Below, in pieces: positions 45,644-57,472 of a stretch of DNA of 64,000 nucleotides (positions are counted from its first letter, which is position 1; each line of letters begins with the position of its first letter). Both the position numbers and the translations under genes were made by a program. Source of the DNA: Rhodocollybia butyracea (Eukaryota; Basidiomycota; Agaricomycetes; Agaricales; Omphalotaceae); the NCBI GenBank assembly GCA_015501585.1, contig JADNRY010000001.1, positions 1,116,001 through 1,180,000 on the forward strand, given 5' to 3'. Under the pieces are notes generated by a model. The model searched no databases and was not told where the DNA came from. It saw nothing but the letters and a program-made list of their open reading frames with translations.

Positions 45644-47302
45644 CTAAAAACATTTATACATAACTCCCTTCGAAGCAAGGGTCTGAGTCAAGCAACTGCC
45701 CAAAAAAGATAACCACCCGCTGGAACACTTCTGCATACTCTTTGGCAGCTCGTCGGCGACTTTCCAAACTGCACTAGTCTTCATACCATCCCTACTCAAA
45801 AGCAACGGGTCCAAGTCCATCGAATTACGAGCCCTATCCAACTTTTCCGCGTACAAAAGCACTTTGTCCACGTCCTGAAGAAACACATACGCGGTGATTA
45901 GCAAGTGGAGTGTCCTGATATAATCGGTGTGTGCCTGGAGATCTTCCTCTTCTAGCTCTCTGAGTCGCTCAACAACCGGCTGTACCCATACATCTTCTGG
46001 AGTACCGTCCTCGGGCTTTTTAAACGGAGGACTGGCTGTAATAGGTATTCTGAGGCGTTCTCGACGTTCTTCCGCGATTTTTGCACGGAGTGGATCGCTG
46101 CAAGATGGGCTGCAGGCACAGGATGCGATACCATAGCGATCCAGAGCTACAGCGCGCTCGGCAGCAGAGTCCCTGATGTTGCAGTACTGAAGAGTTATTT
46201 CTGCGCCTGCGGGAATGTCGCGTACCGCGTAGACACGCTTGGAGAATGAGTCGGTGTGCCAACGGAAGCGCGTGTTTGGACAACAGCTGTGGAAAACGTA
46301 CATAGAACGCAAGACGTGGATCATATTCGCTTGACGTACCTATGATTAAGGCGCGAAATCTCTTCATAGATGGCGGTATATCTTCCTGATATGTTACCGG
46401 TAGTGCCTATCGTAGAAGAAGGTTAATACTCTCGCCGAAAAATCAACAAAAACATGCCTTCATCGCGTAGTTGGGTTTCATCTATGCCAAATCCATTCGT
46501 TCGGACGCGACTGTGAAACCATTGTCAAACTGATGGCAAAATCCGTAGACAAAAATCATATCCCATAAACTCTCCACTTCCATCCTGCGTATGACAATTG
46601 TGCAAACGCCATGAAAGCCTTTTGCTGCTCCGGCCCCAGCCTATTATATGCAACTTCTATGTATCGGTTTGACTCATGCAAAGAGATCAGCATCAGCTGT
46701 TCAAGCGTATACTTATCTCTAAGCCCGTACGAATCAGGCTCTAATGCAATGTTACTCGCAGGAACGACGATCAACGGTCTTTCGTCGATAATCAGATCCC
46801 CGGCGCGAATTAAGCGCGTTGCGAACATCCCGAAGCCTTTGTTCCCTGCCTTAGCGAGACGATAGGCTTTTCCGCCAGTGGGACGCAAAGGTAGAGTCGG
46901 AAAGTTGGGCGTGGCGTAGATGGCGCGTTTAACATGACCAGAGATCCAGCATTCCGAGTAACCGCCAGGAAAGTCAGAGTATTTTGTACCCAGGGGAATT
47001 GGCGGAACGGTGGTATAGATGTACTGCTTAGATGGATAATCCATAGTTCTTGCGTTCGATTCTTTATCTGGTATTTTGAGATGCTCGTAATCCTTTGGAA
47101 GAGCTAACTCTGAAGGAGAGTCACAATTAGACGTTATCGGCCACGAAAAACCCCCTTACTTACCAGCCTCTGGAACGGCTCCATATCTGTAACCTTTCGG
47201 TACTCGCGTTGATTGAGCGCGGACTGATTGAGCCTTGGGAGCTGGCGGTGGTGCTGAGCTCAGTATACTGCGAGCCTTGGAGGTGTTCAGAAAACCACGC
47301 AT
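45644..47302 (-). CDS. SET-domain protein, tandem copy 1 (frameshift and altered splice donor)
   Basis: By alignment with copy 2, exons are 47302-47164, 47109-46562, 46510-46458, 46406-46340 and 46286-45644. The product would begin MRGFLNTSKARSIL. The SET domain has NKGFGMFATRLIRAGDLI, DERPLIVVPAS, RLNHSCCPNTRFRWHTD, ITLQYCN and a Cys-rich post-SET (CACSPSCSDP). Such proteins are lysine methyltransferases or SET relatives of unknown target. Two defects relative to copy 2 sit at the end of exon 2: one extra base near 46600 (GCGTTTGCACAATTG versus GCGTTGTTTAATTG), which destroys the NCHSRDGSGEF equivalent, and a donor that reads ATATG where copy 2 has GTATG. Exon 3 ends at a GC donor (gcatgt). 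Copy 1 may be decaying; without splicing it stops after ..WRVYGI. Confidence 0.7.
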
Positions 47303-47710
47303 GACGGTCAAGATAAAGAACCAATGAAACCAACGAACTTGAACCGACCCCATCAAGCTTCGATACGCCCTGAGGCGGCGGATCGATTAGAGAAATGTGA
47401 CTGAAACCGGCCGAGTTCGAGTCGAGTATATGATCGAATAGCATGAGCCGCAGCCGCCAGTCAGATATTGCACAATGTAACTCGACATAATTGTGATAAA
47501 GAATTTGAGCAACATAACTACCAATCCCCATGAAAATGAACCGTTCTTCAGGTCATCTGATGGCATCGAGGTTGACTTAGCTTTCAACCCTTGTGTTTAG
47601 AGAGTACCAATAGCTCGTGCGAGCACAGAGTCAATAAAAGATACAGGGCATTTATGTTTGGAAGATCCTACAAAACGTCAAGAAATACTTATCTACGCTC
47701 CCAGTACTTG
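47303..47710. other. Intergenic region between the SET copies; no gene seen
   Basis: About 410 bp: promoter of SET copy 1 and 3' flank of copy 2. Nothing else recognised. Confidence 0.4.
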
Positions 47711-49337
47711 TTACATCGAGGTTCTGCGCTGGGCTATATAAGATTGCAAAAACAGGAGCCATCCACTTGCAGTCTTCCGTGTACTCTTAGGCATACGTCC
47801 AACTACTTTCCAGGACTCGGTGGTCTTCATACCCTCCCTACTCAGATACAGCGGTTCGAAGTTCTTTAAGTTGTCCCGTGCCTTGCTCAACGCTTCCAAC
47901 TTTTTCGCATAGAAAAGGACTTTGTCCACATTCTGAAGGAACAGATATGGGACGAGGAGGCCACCTAGCGCGTGATAATACTCATCGGATGCCTGGAGAC
48001 CTTCCTCTTCTAGCTCTCTGAGTTGCTTGACAGCTGGCTGTACCCACGCATCTTCGGGGTCCTCGGGTGTTGATGGAGGCACAAGCATGGACCTCGTTTT
48101 GAGGCGCGCACGACGTTCGTCTGCAATTTTGGCACGAGCTGGATCGCTGCAGGATACGCTACAGGCGCAAGGATTAATACCATAGCGGTCTAAAGCCGCG
48201 GCACGTTCGGCGGCAGGGGCCATGATGTTACAATATTTAAGAGTGATTTCTGCGCCTGTGGGAATGTCGCGTACCGCAAAGACGCGTACAGAGAATGTAT
48301 CAGTGTGCCAGTGGTAGACCGTGTTTGGACAACAGCTGTGAAAAAGTGATATCTTGAGGCAACGAAAAAGCACATTGTACGCTTTGAAGATACCTATGAT
48401 TGATCCTTGAAATTTCGTCGCAGACAGCGCTATACCTGCCCACATCGCCAGTAGTGTCTATGGGACGTGTTGGCCAACCAGCAATGTTTTGTTTAAAGCA
48501 TCACAAACCTTTATCGCGTAGTTTTTCTCCGTCTATACCAATTCCGTTCGTTCTAACACGACTGAAACCAAGTTAAGCCATCTGAGAATACTACTTGAAA
48601 GACAGAGAAACATACCCCATAAATTCTCCACTTCCGTCGCGCGAATGACAATTAAACAACGCCATGAATGCTTTCTTCCTTTCTGGGTCCAACTTGTTAT
48701 ACGCAAGCTCCATGCATCTGTCCTTCTCATGCAACATGATCCTCAGCCGCTGGTCAGGTGTATACTTATTCGCAAGGTAACTTAGAACACCTTCCAATGC
48801 AATGCTACTCGCAGGAACGACGATCAACGGCCTTTCGTCGATGATCAAATCCCCAGCGCGGATTAAGCGGGTTGCGAACATCCCTAAGCCTTTGTCGCCT
48901 GCCTTGGCGATGCGGTAGGCTTTCCCGCCGGTGGGAGTCAAAGGCAGAGTCGGAAAGTTGGGTGTCGCTTCGATGGTACGTTTGATATGATCAGAGATCC
49001 AGCATTCCGAGTAACCACCACCAAGAAAGTCAGAATATTTGGTACCTGGAGGGACTGGTGGCAAGGTGGCATAAATGTATTCATTGGATCCGTATTTCAG
49101 GGTTACAACGTCGGGTCCCTCGGTCGGTCTCGCGAGAGGTTTGTAGTCTTTCGGAAGGGCTAGCTCTGCAAAGGTATAAAAAGAAATTAGCCAATGAAAA
49201 CCTCCCTACTTACCAGCCTCTGGAAGGACTCCATATTTGTAACTTCCCTGCGCCGGCTGAGTTGCTGCTGAAGTAGTGTTTGTCCCTTGGAGAAGCTGTT
49301 TCTGAGCTTTGGGGGTGTTTAAAAAACCGCGCTTCAT
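47711..49337 (-). CDS. SET-domain protein, tandem copy 2 (intact)
   Basis: Exons 49337-49214, 49165-48616, 48561-48509, 48457-48394 and 48335-47711 give 471 aa with all phases closing. It starts MKRGFLNTPKAQKQLL. Landmarks: YSECWISDHIKRTIEATPNF, KGLGMFATRLIRAGDLI, FNCHSRDGSGEFMGRVRTNG, ISRINHSCCPNTVYHWHTD, ITLKYCN and post-SET CACSVSCSDP. NHSCCPNT supplies the Asn-His of the SAM pocket and ITLKYCN the catalytic Tyr region. Family members methylate lysines, but the substrate is unknown. It shares a 189-bp divergent promoter with the MFS transporter. Confidence 0.82.
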
Positions 49338-49526
49338 GGTCAAGACTCAAACGAAGGAAAAAGGCGCATGGTGGACTTTATATAATCGCTGGGTCATCAA
49401 ACTTCTTAAAGAGATCCACAACCAGCAAGTGCGCGCTTGGGCGCTTAGCCCAAGCGCTCCTCTGACATTCAACTCGATAACGATAATGCCACATGGACAT
49501 CCTTCATCCACTCTCTTTCCTCTACA
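49338..49526. promoter_or_regulatory. Divergent promoter between SET copy 2 and MFS transporter
   Basis: This 189-bp interval separates start codons 49337 (minus) and 49527 (plus). TTTATATAATCG near 49377 could serve as a TATA element. Otherwise no site is identified. Confidence 0.4.
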
Positions 49527-51319
49527 ATGATAAAGATTACAGACAATGCACCCGAAGACTCCGTAACTGCTTCCCCTACAACATCCCATCTTCCATCCTC
49601 AGGCCGCGAGACCATTCTTCGAAAGATTGACTGGCGCCTTCTTCCCATCATGTTCATCACATACAACTTCAATTTCATCGACAAAAGTATCCTTTCTAGC
49701 GCCGCTGTGTTTGGACTTGAGAACGATACAGTAAATCCGATTGCCCATACTTGATTTTCGTTGACAGTATACTTTTCCAGCACCTTGTTGGTCAACAATA
49801 CAGCTGGGTATCCAGTATATTCTATTTCGGATACCTCGGATGGACATACCCAACCACGATATTCATTCAGAAGCTGCCTGTTGGACGATACGTCTCTATC
49901 AATACCATAATCTGGGGTATTATCGTCGCCTGTACTGCATTATGTACCAATTTTGGAAGCTTGCTTACAGTCCGTTTTCTACTGGGTGTTGCTGAAGCTA
50001 CTATAACGCCAAGTTTCGTGTATATCACGTCCATGTGGTATACCCGAGAGGAAATTCCATTCAGGACTGGCACTTGGTTCGCTGGAAATTCATTTGGCGG
50101 ATTTATGGCTAGTCTTTTGGCATATGTTATTGGGAGGATAGAGAGTTCTATATCACTTTGGCGTTGGCTGTTTATTGTGAGTGACATCGATGGTGCAATA
50201 GATACAATCAGCGTTGATCAAACGATGCTTCATCTCTATTCTAGATATTTGGGTTTACTACCATGTCTTGGGGAATCCTTCTGCTGTTCATACTTCCAAG
50301 CACTGTTGAATCATCTCGATTCCTCAACGAAGAAGAAAAGAAACACGTTCTCGATAGTGTTGCGCGCTCAGGGACAGGAAAAACTACTCGTTCAACGAGC
50401 GCATGGAAGTTTGAGCAGGTCATTGAATGCTTGATTGATCCAAAGACTTGGTTTTTCTTTGGAATTTCAATATGTACTCAGGCAGGTTTTTGTCTGCCTT
50501 TCTTCAATCTGTTTGACGCTAGCTGTTTGTTCCAGATCCCGAACTCTGGAACTCAAAATTTTGCCAATCTTGTACTACAAGTGGGTTTTTTCCGTCTCTC
50601 AATGTCTTGTTAAATTTCTGGCGAGTTAGGGTCTTGGATTTACCAGTCTCCAGACAACGCTGGTTGGCATACCTTCCTCTTTCATTGCCTTCTTTACCAT
50701 CCTCATCACGTATGTACATCTCACTCGAATATTTCCTATCCTTAATCATATGGTAGTGGATGGCTTGCAGGTAAGTATCATGAAATTTCCTGCTACCTCA
50801 TCGCCCTCGTTGTTGTGGCTCCTGTGGCCGGTAGCGCTCTCATTTACTCAACGAAAGCCAGTAACGGCGTCAAGCTCTTCGCCTATTATTTACTTGCGAC
50901 TGGTCCCGGTGCTCTGCCGCTAGCAATGTCGCTGATGACCAACAATTACAAGGGTGTAACAAAGAAAATGACAGTTACCGCTTTTCTCTTCCTGGCTTAC
51001 TGTACTGGCAATATGTAAGTCCCTTCTTCCCAACGCTATCTCTTCATCTCAGTGCACTGGCATGTTAAAAAGTGCTGGACCTCAAACCTTCAAAACCTTG
51101 GAAGCACCTATCTACCCAACAGCATTTCGTGCGATTATGATCTGCTATACGTTGGTCGTAGTAGAGGCTTTGGGTCTGCGGATATATCTGTCGTGGATGA
51201 ATAAGAAGCTTCGGATGAGGTTGGCGGACAGTGGTCCACCGGTACCCGTTATGAATACCGATGGTATGAATGAGGATATGACAGATTGGCAGAGCTATGA
51301 TATGGTTTATTGGTTATGA
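49527..51319 (+). CDS. MFS transporter, anion:cation symporter (allantoate/nicotinate permease) type
   Basis: Exons 49527-49730, 49781-50176, 50245-50481, 50536-50580, 50630-50709, 50757-51014 and 51073-51319 give 488 aa with all phases closing. The first cytoplasmic segment precedes KIDWRLLPIMFITYNFNFID, the typical ACS-family TM1 entry. YSWVSSIFYFGYLGWTYPTT, RFLLGVAEATITPSFVYIT and MWYTREEIPFRTGTWF follow. The C-terminal half has WLAGKYHEISCYLIALVVVA and AGPQTF. About 12 membrane helices are expected, at the plasma membrane. Characterised relatives move allantoate, nicotinate, pantothenate or biotin precursors; the cargo here is open. Intron 3 requires a GC donor (gcaggt at 50482), since the nearby GT donor breaks the frame before IPNSGTQNFANL. 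Confidence 0.85.
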
Positions 51320-51537
51320 TACCTCATTTCACCAGAGTTAACAGTTTTCACCAGGCTTGAGCTTTCATGTACAGCGTTCAGTATCTGCCGTGCGGAATTT
51401 GTTTAATTGCTATCCCTGGCGGTAAAGGTAGTACAATAACAACAACTAAGGAAACTGTGGTTGATCGTGACGGCCGTAAGTAAAGGCACAGTAAGTATAA
51501 CGCGAACTGGACATAGGTACAAGTACAGGAAGGAAAA

Positions 51538-51570
51538 CTGGCGCGGTCCCATTGAGGAACAGCCAGGCCC
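51538..51570. repeat. Dispersed 33-bp core repeat, copy 1
   Basis: The core GGCGCGGTCCCATTGAGGAA plus AGCCAGGCCC recurs at 61863-61893 with few changes. Both copies follow a GGAAGGAA-rich stretch. Here it lies in the 3' flank of the P450 gene. Confidence 0.5.
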
Positions 51571-51590
51571 AAATTTTAATTCGACTTGAG

Positions 51591-53810
51591 TCAATCTACC
51601 ATAGCCGTCGCCAAAATTAAATTCCGTGCTTGCAGGTCGCGAGGCGTAATGGCAGATCGGTATGGCAAGGGATGGCTGAAATCGGAGCGTCGATTGGTAT
51701 TATTAACATACAAACATAACACAGACTAGCATGAGGGCACATACCGGAAGAAAGTTTTACAATACTCTCCTAGGATGTCGATATCCTTACCTTCATTGTC
51801 TTTGGCCTTGCGTAAATCCAGTGTGGCCAAGACAGATACAACCGCGAGCCAGACAGTGTTGTCAGCCATGTAGCGGCCAACACAGACTCTGGAAAAAATA
51901 GCTACAATACGAAAATACTGCTGAACAAGGATGAACAAACCTTCGCCCAAATCCGAATGCAATGATATTATTAATTTTCGTAAATGGCCCGGTTGGTGAG
52001 TTAAGAAAACGCTCGGGTATGAATTTATCAGGCTCTGGATACACATTGGGATCTCGATTCATAGCCCTAAGGAATTTTGTGAGCTCCCCAGGTTCCCAGA
52101 TTAGAAAGGGGGCACAATCTTACCAGATATTGGGAACAACCAAACATCCTAAACAGAAAGCGTATTAAAACACCAAACGATGGACCAAAAGTTTTTCGAA
52201 ACCTTTAGGAATATGGTAACCTCTGTAAAAGTCATCTTCAGTCGAAAGGTGAAAGAGGCCTATACAAAATCTTAAAAAATGTCTGGTTACTTGAAAAAGG
52301 AATCCCGTACCAAGGGGAACAGGCGGGTGCATTCGCATGAGTTCACGATAAACAGATTCAACATAAGGGAGAGACAGTCGGTCCTCAAAAGTAGGTAGTC
52401 GATCTCTCCCAATAACATGGTCAATTTCCGCTTGAGCTTTGGACTGAACTTCGGGATGTTGGGTCATGGTGAGAAGAAAGGAGCTGATGGAAGACAATGT
52501 CTATCCGATAATGAGAGTATATTCGATTCAATAGAGATTTCGTACCGTATCTGATGCAGCTGAGGGAGGATATGATTATTTTTAGGGTCTAGTAAGTATC
52601 ACACAAAAACTTGAAGGGAAAGCCTCAAGGCCTTACCTAGGAAGCTAGTGGTACCCATTGACTTGATCTCTTCAATCTCCGTGGGCCTTCCCTCATTTTC
52701 AAGAGCTAGTTCAGCAACAAGGGAAGTACCCATGCCCATTTTCTAAATCACGCAGTATTAGAAGGCGAAGCACTGTAAAAGCAGTCTGTAGTACTTGCCA
52801 AGTTATCTACTGCTTTCTCAAATGGAATAGTATCTGCTTCCTTGATAGCTTGGACACATCCGATTGCTATCCTTTGAAACCCACATCCTGGGAACCAAGG
52901 CGGCATGAAACGCAGCCACGGAAATCTTTCAATGGCAGGGAAAGGTGCCACTATTGCTTGTGCTAATAAATTGGCAGCTTGTACAGCCTTCTGGGAAAAA
53001 GGATCTTCGGAACCAATGTCTAGCCCGTATAATGCAGCATATATGAGGCCTTGGGAGAGTCTTGTGAGAAATTTAGTATTCAGCCTCATAACCCTGCCAC
53101 TGCAGACAGGCCATTTAGACATACGACGTTGTGTGTTGCATAAATTCTTCTGGAGCAACTGTCAGGCGATGCAAAAATTGGTGAATTTTCTTATATTGAG
53201 CTGGATAGAAGCGGTTGCAGATAGATTGACGAAAAATCTGCTGGAAAAGCTTCCTGTTTCTCCGCCATTTATCTGAATATTGCTGATAAAATGATAAAGT
53301 GTGTCAGAGGCAAGGTTAATTAGTGTGAGTTCTTAGGTTTACCTGCGCAGAAAGTAAAGTATCTGCTCCACACCTTACAAAGGAAAAAGCGCCGTATAGG
53401 TGAAGCAAACGTGCTGAACGACTGGGGTTTTGGACTCACACTTTCATGGTATTAGTCAATGCCCGATCTGAGTAAATACGAGCACGCTTGTCTAACAGAT
53501 CGACGGCAGCGTGAAAATTGTTGAGAATAAGCATGTTTTTCTCCTGGATGTAGACGAGATCTCCTATAAAAACATCATTCAAGAATCAGCGTTTCAAGCC
53601 TTGGAGGAATGCCACTAAATATCAACCATATTCTCTTCCCCATTCTTGATATTGGATCCAGGCGTCGAGAGCTGGCATATTTGGGGATTTGGGTCCTGGA
53701 GGGTAGGACCGGGCCACAAAAGACTGTCGGCGACGTGGAAGGAAATATAATAAACTTATTGCAAAAGTTGCAATTCCGCACAAGGCCAGAAGTGAAGATG
53801 AGGCAGCCAT
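51591..53810 (-). CDS. Cytochrome P450 monooxygenase
   Basis: The start MAASSSLLALCGIATFAISL is an N-terminal membrane anchor followed by the proline hinge SYPPGPKSPNMP. Middle exons include DLVYIQEKNMLILNN, YSDKWRRNRKLFQQIFR and RFPWLRFMPPWFPG. The I-helix motif is AASDTT (about 52560-52490), the ExxR motif is YRELMR, the PERF region is DKFIPERF, and the heme loop is FGFGRR joined across an intron to VCVGRYMADN. The last exon 51675-51591 ends LILATAMVD. The heme-ligand Cys is present, so the enzyme is probably active at the ER membrane. The CYP family and substrate are not assigned. It is convergent with the MFS gene; no biosynthetic cluster is evident beyond that. Confidence 0.85.
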
Positions 53811-54686
53811 GGTCACGAAGGGGTTTTTCGTAGGCGGCAACTAGGATGCATTGTTCCAACAATGGTATATAAAGGAACGGTAGCAGAAGGAGAACGCCGT
53901 GGTTTCAATTAACATGTCACTACTTACCGATCCGAGGCCAATAAGTTAGGAGATGCGAGAAAAGATTAGAGTCAAGTGGAACAATCCTAGACCAATCAGA
54001 CAGGAGGGAATCTCAGTTTTAGCTTCAAGATCAGAATCGTGGGTTGAACTCAAAGTTGCCAGTCATCAACTTGACTAGCACGTTAGCCACATCATTATCC
54101 CACTTGGTGGTTATTGAGTTTCGAATAAAGTTTGAGAAATCCGCGGCGGACCTACGAACAGCTGACGTCCGCCATTGCAGACCAATAAAGCTGAAGCACT
54201 CAAGTATTCGAGTCAAGTGGTTCACCTCATTTATTAGAACGTGCTTCTGTCCGACTTCGTGGGTTTCCTATCGTGTCCTCGCAGGATATGCACAAAAACA
54301 TCTTTCTCTATACAAGGTACACTGGTATTCTACATGTAGATTTTTTGTAGTTCCAACATGCAAAGTTTCTCCGTCGGTAACGAAGAACAACAGGAGTATA
54401 CAAGAAAGGCTGGAAAATCAACAGATTGTAACTACATATCCAAACACTGAAAGCTTTTTGAAAACTTGAGAACAAGGACTTGAAAGCATATGAGCGCATG
54501 ATACGGTATATGAGAGTTGGTAGTGGCTAAAGAAGAAATATATATAAAGCAACAGCACAGCAACACATTGGAGAGAGATGAAACCAAGAAACAAGAAGCT
54601 TTACCATTTTGTACTGCCTGTCCTCTCTTTTGGGTGGTCTATCCGCCGTCAAAACAACTTTTGCCTGTTCCCTCCGCTCTATATCT
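53811..54686. other. Intergenic region; no gene seen
   Basis: About 875 bp between the P450 start and the xylulokinase end. Short frames only (for example 54044-54469 plus), without motifs. It includes the P450 promoter and probably old repeat debris. Confidence 0.4.
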
Positions 54687-57472
54687 CTACGTACCACGTA
54701 TAACAACCCCATCCAACCTCACACATTCCCCTACAATCGCCGCATAGGTCATAAACGCATCCGTATCTGGCTCCACAACCTTCGCCATTCCCAACTGCGC
54801 AAGCGCAAGGTCAGTTTCGTATGATGTCGTCGAGGGAGTCGAGGGGTAGGAAGGAGTCGTAGGAGGATTCGAATAGGAAGAATAAGAAGAAAGGCCACCA
54901 TGAGGACTCGAGCTTTGAGGGTTGGGAGAGGGAATGGGAAGTGGGAGAGCGCATACTGGTGTTAGAGTACTCGAACCGGGTGCATTACCCCCTGTGACAA
55001 TATTGGCACCAGCTCCACTTGAGTCTTTTGATATTGGTGTGGTTGTTCCACTTCCTGAAGCGCCTAAAAGGCTTAGATCGGGAGATGTCATATTGGTAGC
55101 AATGGAGTTTAAGGAGCCCATTGACGACATTGAGCCCAGTGACATGGTGCTCATACTCGACATACCACTCATCCCAAAGACACTCCTTTGGCCAACGTCA
55201 TACTCTTCCTCTTCAACGACGACAGATGATCCCAACGCTATTCCTGGGGCGCGCTGCTGGGAGTAAGTTATTGTAGGCGTGCTAGGAGTTGGTGTCGACG
55301 CTGTTCCGGTGGAAATGCCAACCTGTTGGCTGATAAGAACATTATCTACCTTATTGAAGAGTAAAATCTCACCTGGTTAGCAGGCATCCCACCGATGACC
55401 TTCATCTGCAGAGGCGAAGGCGTCCCGGTCGGATTCATACTGGTGATAAGCGAATTGACATTTGTTCGTGCCCAGACCCCGCCTGAAATCACCCATCTCC
55501 GAACGTGAAGACGGCGCATTTCATCTTCGAATGTTGCAGTAGGTACAGCTCCAAGATTGGATGTATTCGCAGAAACACCACCGGAGCCCCAGTTGGGTGA
55601 TCCTCGACCGCTCCCGCTGCCAGATGATTCCCGTCCCCAGACCCAACGACCGATCATCGCTCCGCCGAAACTGGCACGGCTGACGTAGCCTTTGGCGGGC
55701 GCGTTTCGGTGGGCGTTGCCAGTCACTTGTGCACTATCAACTTGGCTGGCAGGGACGTAGACAGGAGCATTGAACGCGTCTCCAACCAGATTGGCTACGG
55801 ATGGAAAGTTGGCTGCGGCACCGGTACAAATGATACGATGGGGAAGAGGATTTGGGTTGTAGGGATTGAAGGAGAGACCGAGAGATGCAAATGGATTTGA
55901 TGTATTGGATGCGCTCTCGTTCAATGGTAATATACCAGCAGCAACAAGAGACATCCATCGAATTCGAAATGCCAATACCTGACTCTCTATCAAGCATCTT
56001 GGGTTTGCGCGAAGGTCTCTAAATTCATTGACCTTGACACCATTTTCGAACCTGAAAATACCCTTGACGTGTGAGTATGGGTTGGAATCTGCTTGAAGAT
56101 GCCAGAATGAAAAGAGTTTATCGTCCAGACCGATTGAACCACCAGGTGGTACAATGGCTACGAGACGGTCAAATGCGGACCAAGACTTGGTATACATGTC
56201 CCGGACGAGTGCCCGAGGGACATCAGCGTTGCGAGAAGTGAGGACAGCAATGTATCGACGGTGCCGTTCGCCAGCGAGATCCTGTACTGGATGTGGGTAT
56301 AAAGAATACATCCTTGAAGGTGTGTAATGCAGGGCTGGTGTAAGTAGCATATCCATCGGACCAAACTGCAGCACGGCAGTCGGACCAGTCAGCTCACCAC
56401 CAGAAGTACAGAGCGATAGATACGACGCGAGATAATCCGAAGTGAACGAGGTGACAATTGTTTCAGGATCGAAACCAAAGCGTTCGACGAGATACCGCGA
56501 AACTGTCCCGACTTTTCTGCCACCGCCGTTAACATCTACTTCACCCAACCATCCACGGACACGACGGCCTTCTTCGCGGCTTCCACCGACGATATCTAAC
56601 ACACCTTCGTCCCAGTGACCGGTCCCGTGCACCCAAAGACCGGTTGCACATGCTTCGGCTTCGTTCATTGGCACCCATTTACCACAAACTAAACTGGCTA
56701 GAAAAGCACTGGCGACCTGTACTCTTCCTGTCCGAGCCCAGACCTCTTGTGGCCACGCTTCCCTAACTCTTAGCAACTGCGCGGCCACGAGACTCGCTTG
56801 TGCGCATGTGCCCACTCTGCTCGCCATTGCATCTGGACCGCCGAGCAAGGCTTCTATCGCCAACGCATGGGTATGTGCCGATGTGTCTTGCGCGGTGGGA
56901 GTATTCGGGAGCGAAAACGACGGTGACGGAAAGTGTGTTTGCAGTGCCAGATGGGGATCGAGAGCGGACAATAAAGGCAAAGACGTCGATTTCCACCAGA
57001 CTAACGCGTGCTGCGCGCTTCCGCCGATGGCCTTGATGCGTGTAACGTCGTATGCCCGGTGTAATTTTTGCAGAAGGGTATCTACAAATAGTAGGTTATT
57101 CCCACGCTTTAGAGTGAAAAAATATTTGCTTCCGTCTTCAATACGCACCAAGGCCTTTAATCCACATTTCTACTGGCGTCGTGTATGCCTCTCCGGGAGT
57201 CGTGAAGATTCCTCCAGTGGTTCTGAGGATAGCATAAATATTAGTTGCAAAAAAAAAAATGGCAAAAAACGATGGGAATTGTGACAATCAAAAAAAAAAA
57301 CTCACTGATACTCTTCCAGCTCACTGTCAAAATCCACATACTCGACTCCTACAAGCTCCAGGTTCTCATCGATTACACAAGCTCGCAGCTGATCAGTTGA
57401 TAACTCCAACCCGAGAAACCATGGAGAGTGTGCATTGTTGTGCGGAAAAGGTGAACTCGGGTTAGGTGGCAT
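54687..57472 (-). CDS. D-xylulose kinase (FGGY family) with C-terminal low-complexity extension
   Basis: Exons 57472-57306, 57222-57149, 57081-55373 and 55322-54687 give 861 aa with all phases closing. SPWFLGLELSTDQLRACVID is the N-terminal ATPase strand. TTGGIFTTPGEAYTTPVEMW, GGSAQHALVWW and GGSIGLDDKLFSFWHLQ are fungal xylulokinase marks. RFENGVKVNEFRDLRANPRC precedes the second ATPase motif ICTGAAANFPSVANLVGDAF. The enzyme phosphorylates D-xylulose to xylulose-5-phosphate for the pentose phosphate pathway. A Gly/Ser insertion (SSGSGSGRGSPNWGSGG) interrupts the C-terminal lobe. The last exon adds about 200 Ser/Thr/Met/Gly-rich residues before AFMTYAAIVGECVRLDG, which makes it much longer than the usual 550-600 aa. 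Fungal orthologs vary here; the extension's role is unknown. Confidence 0.88.

Noticed and set aside
49469..50187. Minus-strand open frames across the MFS gene
   Set aside because: They overlap well-supported MFS exons and have no motif or splice support.
50770..50776. Apparent GT donor (gcag|gtaagt) in the MFS gene
   Set aside because: Reading straight through gives AGKYHEISCYLIALVVVAP, the conserved helix; splicing here would remove it.
49527..53810. A secondary-metabolite gene cluster (MFS plus P450)
   Set aside because: Only two generic genes, convergently arranged, with no core synthase nearby.
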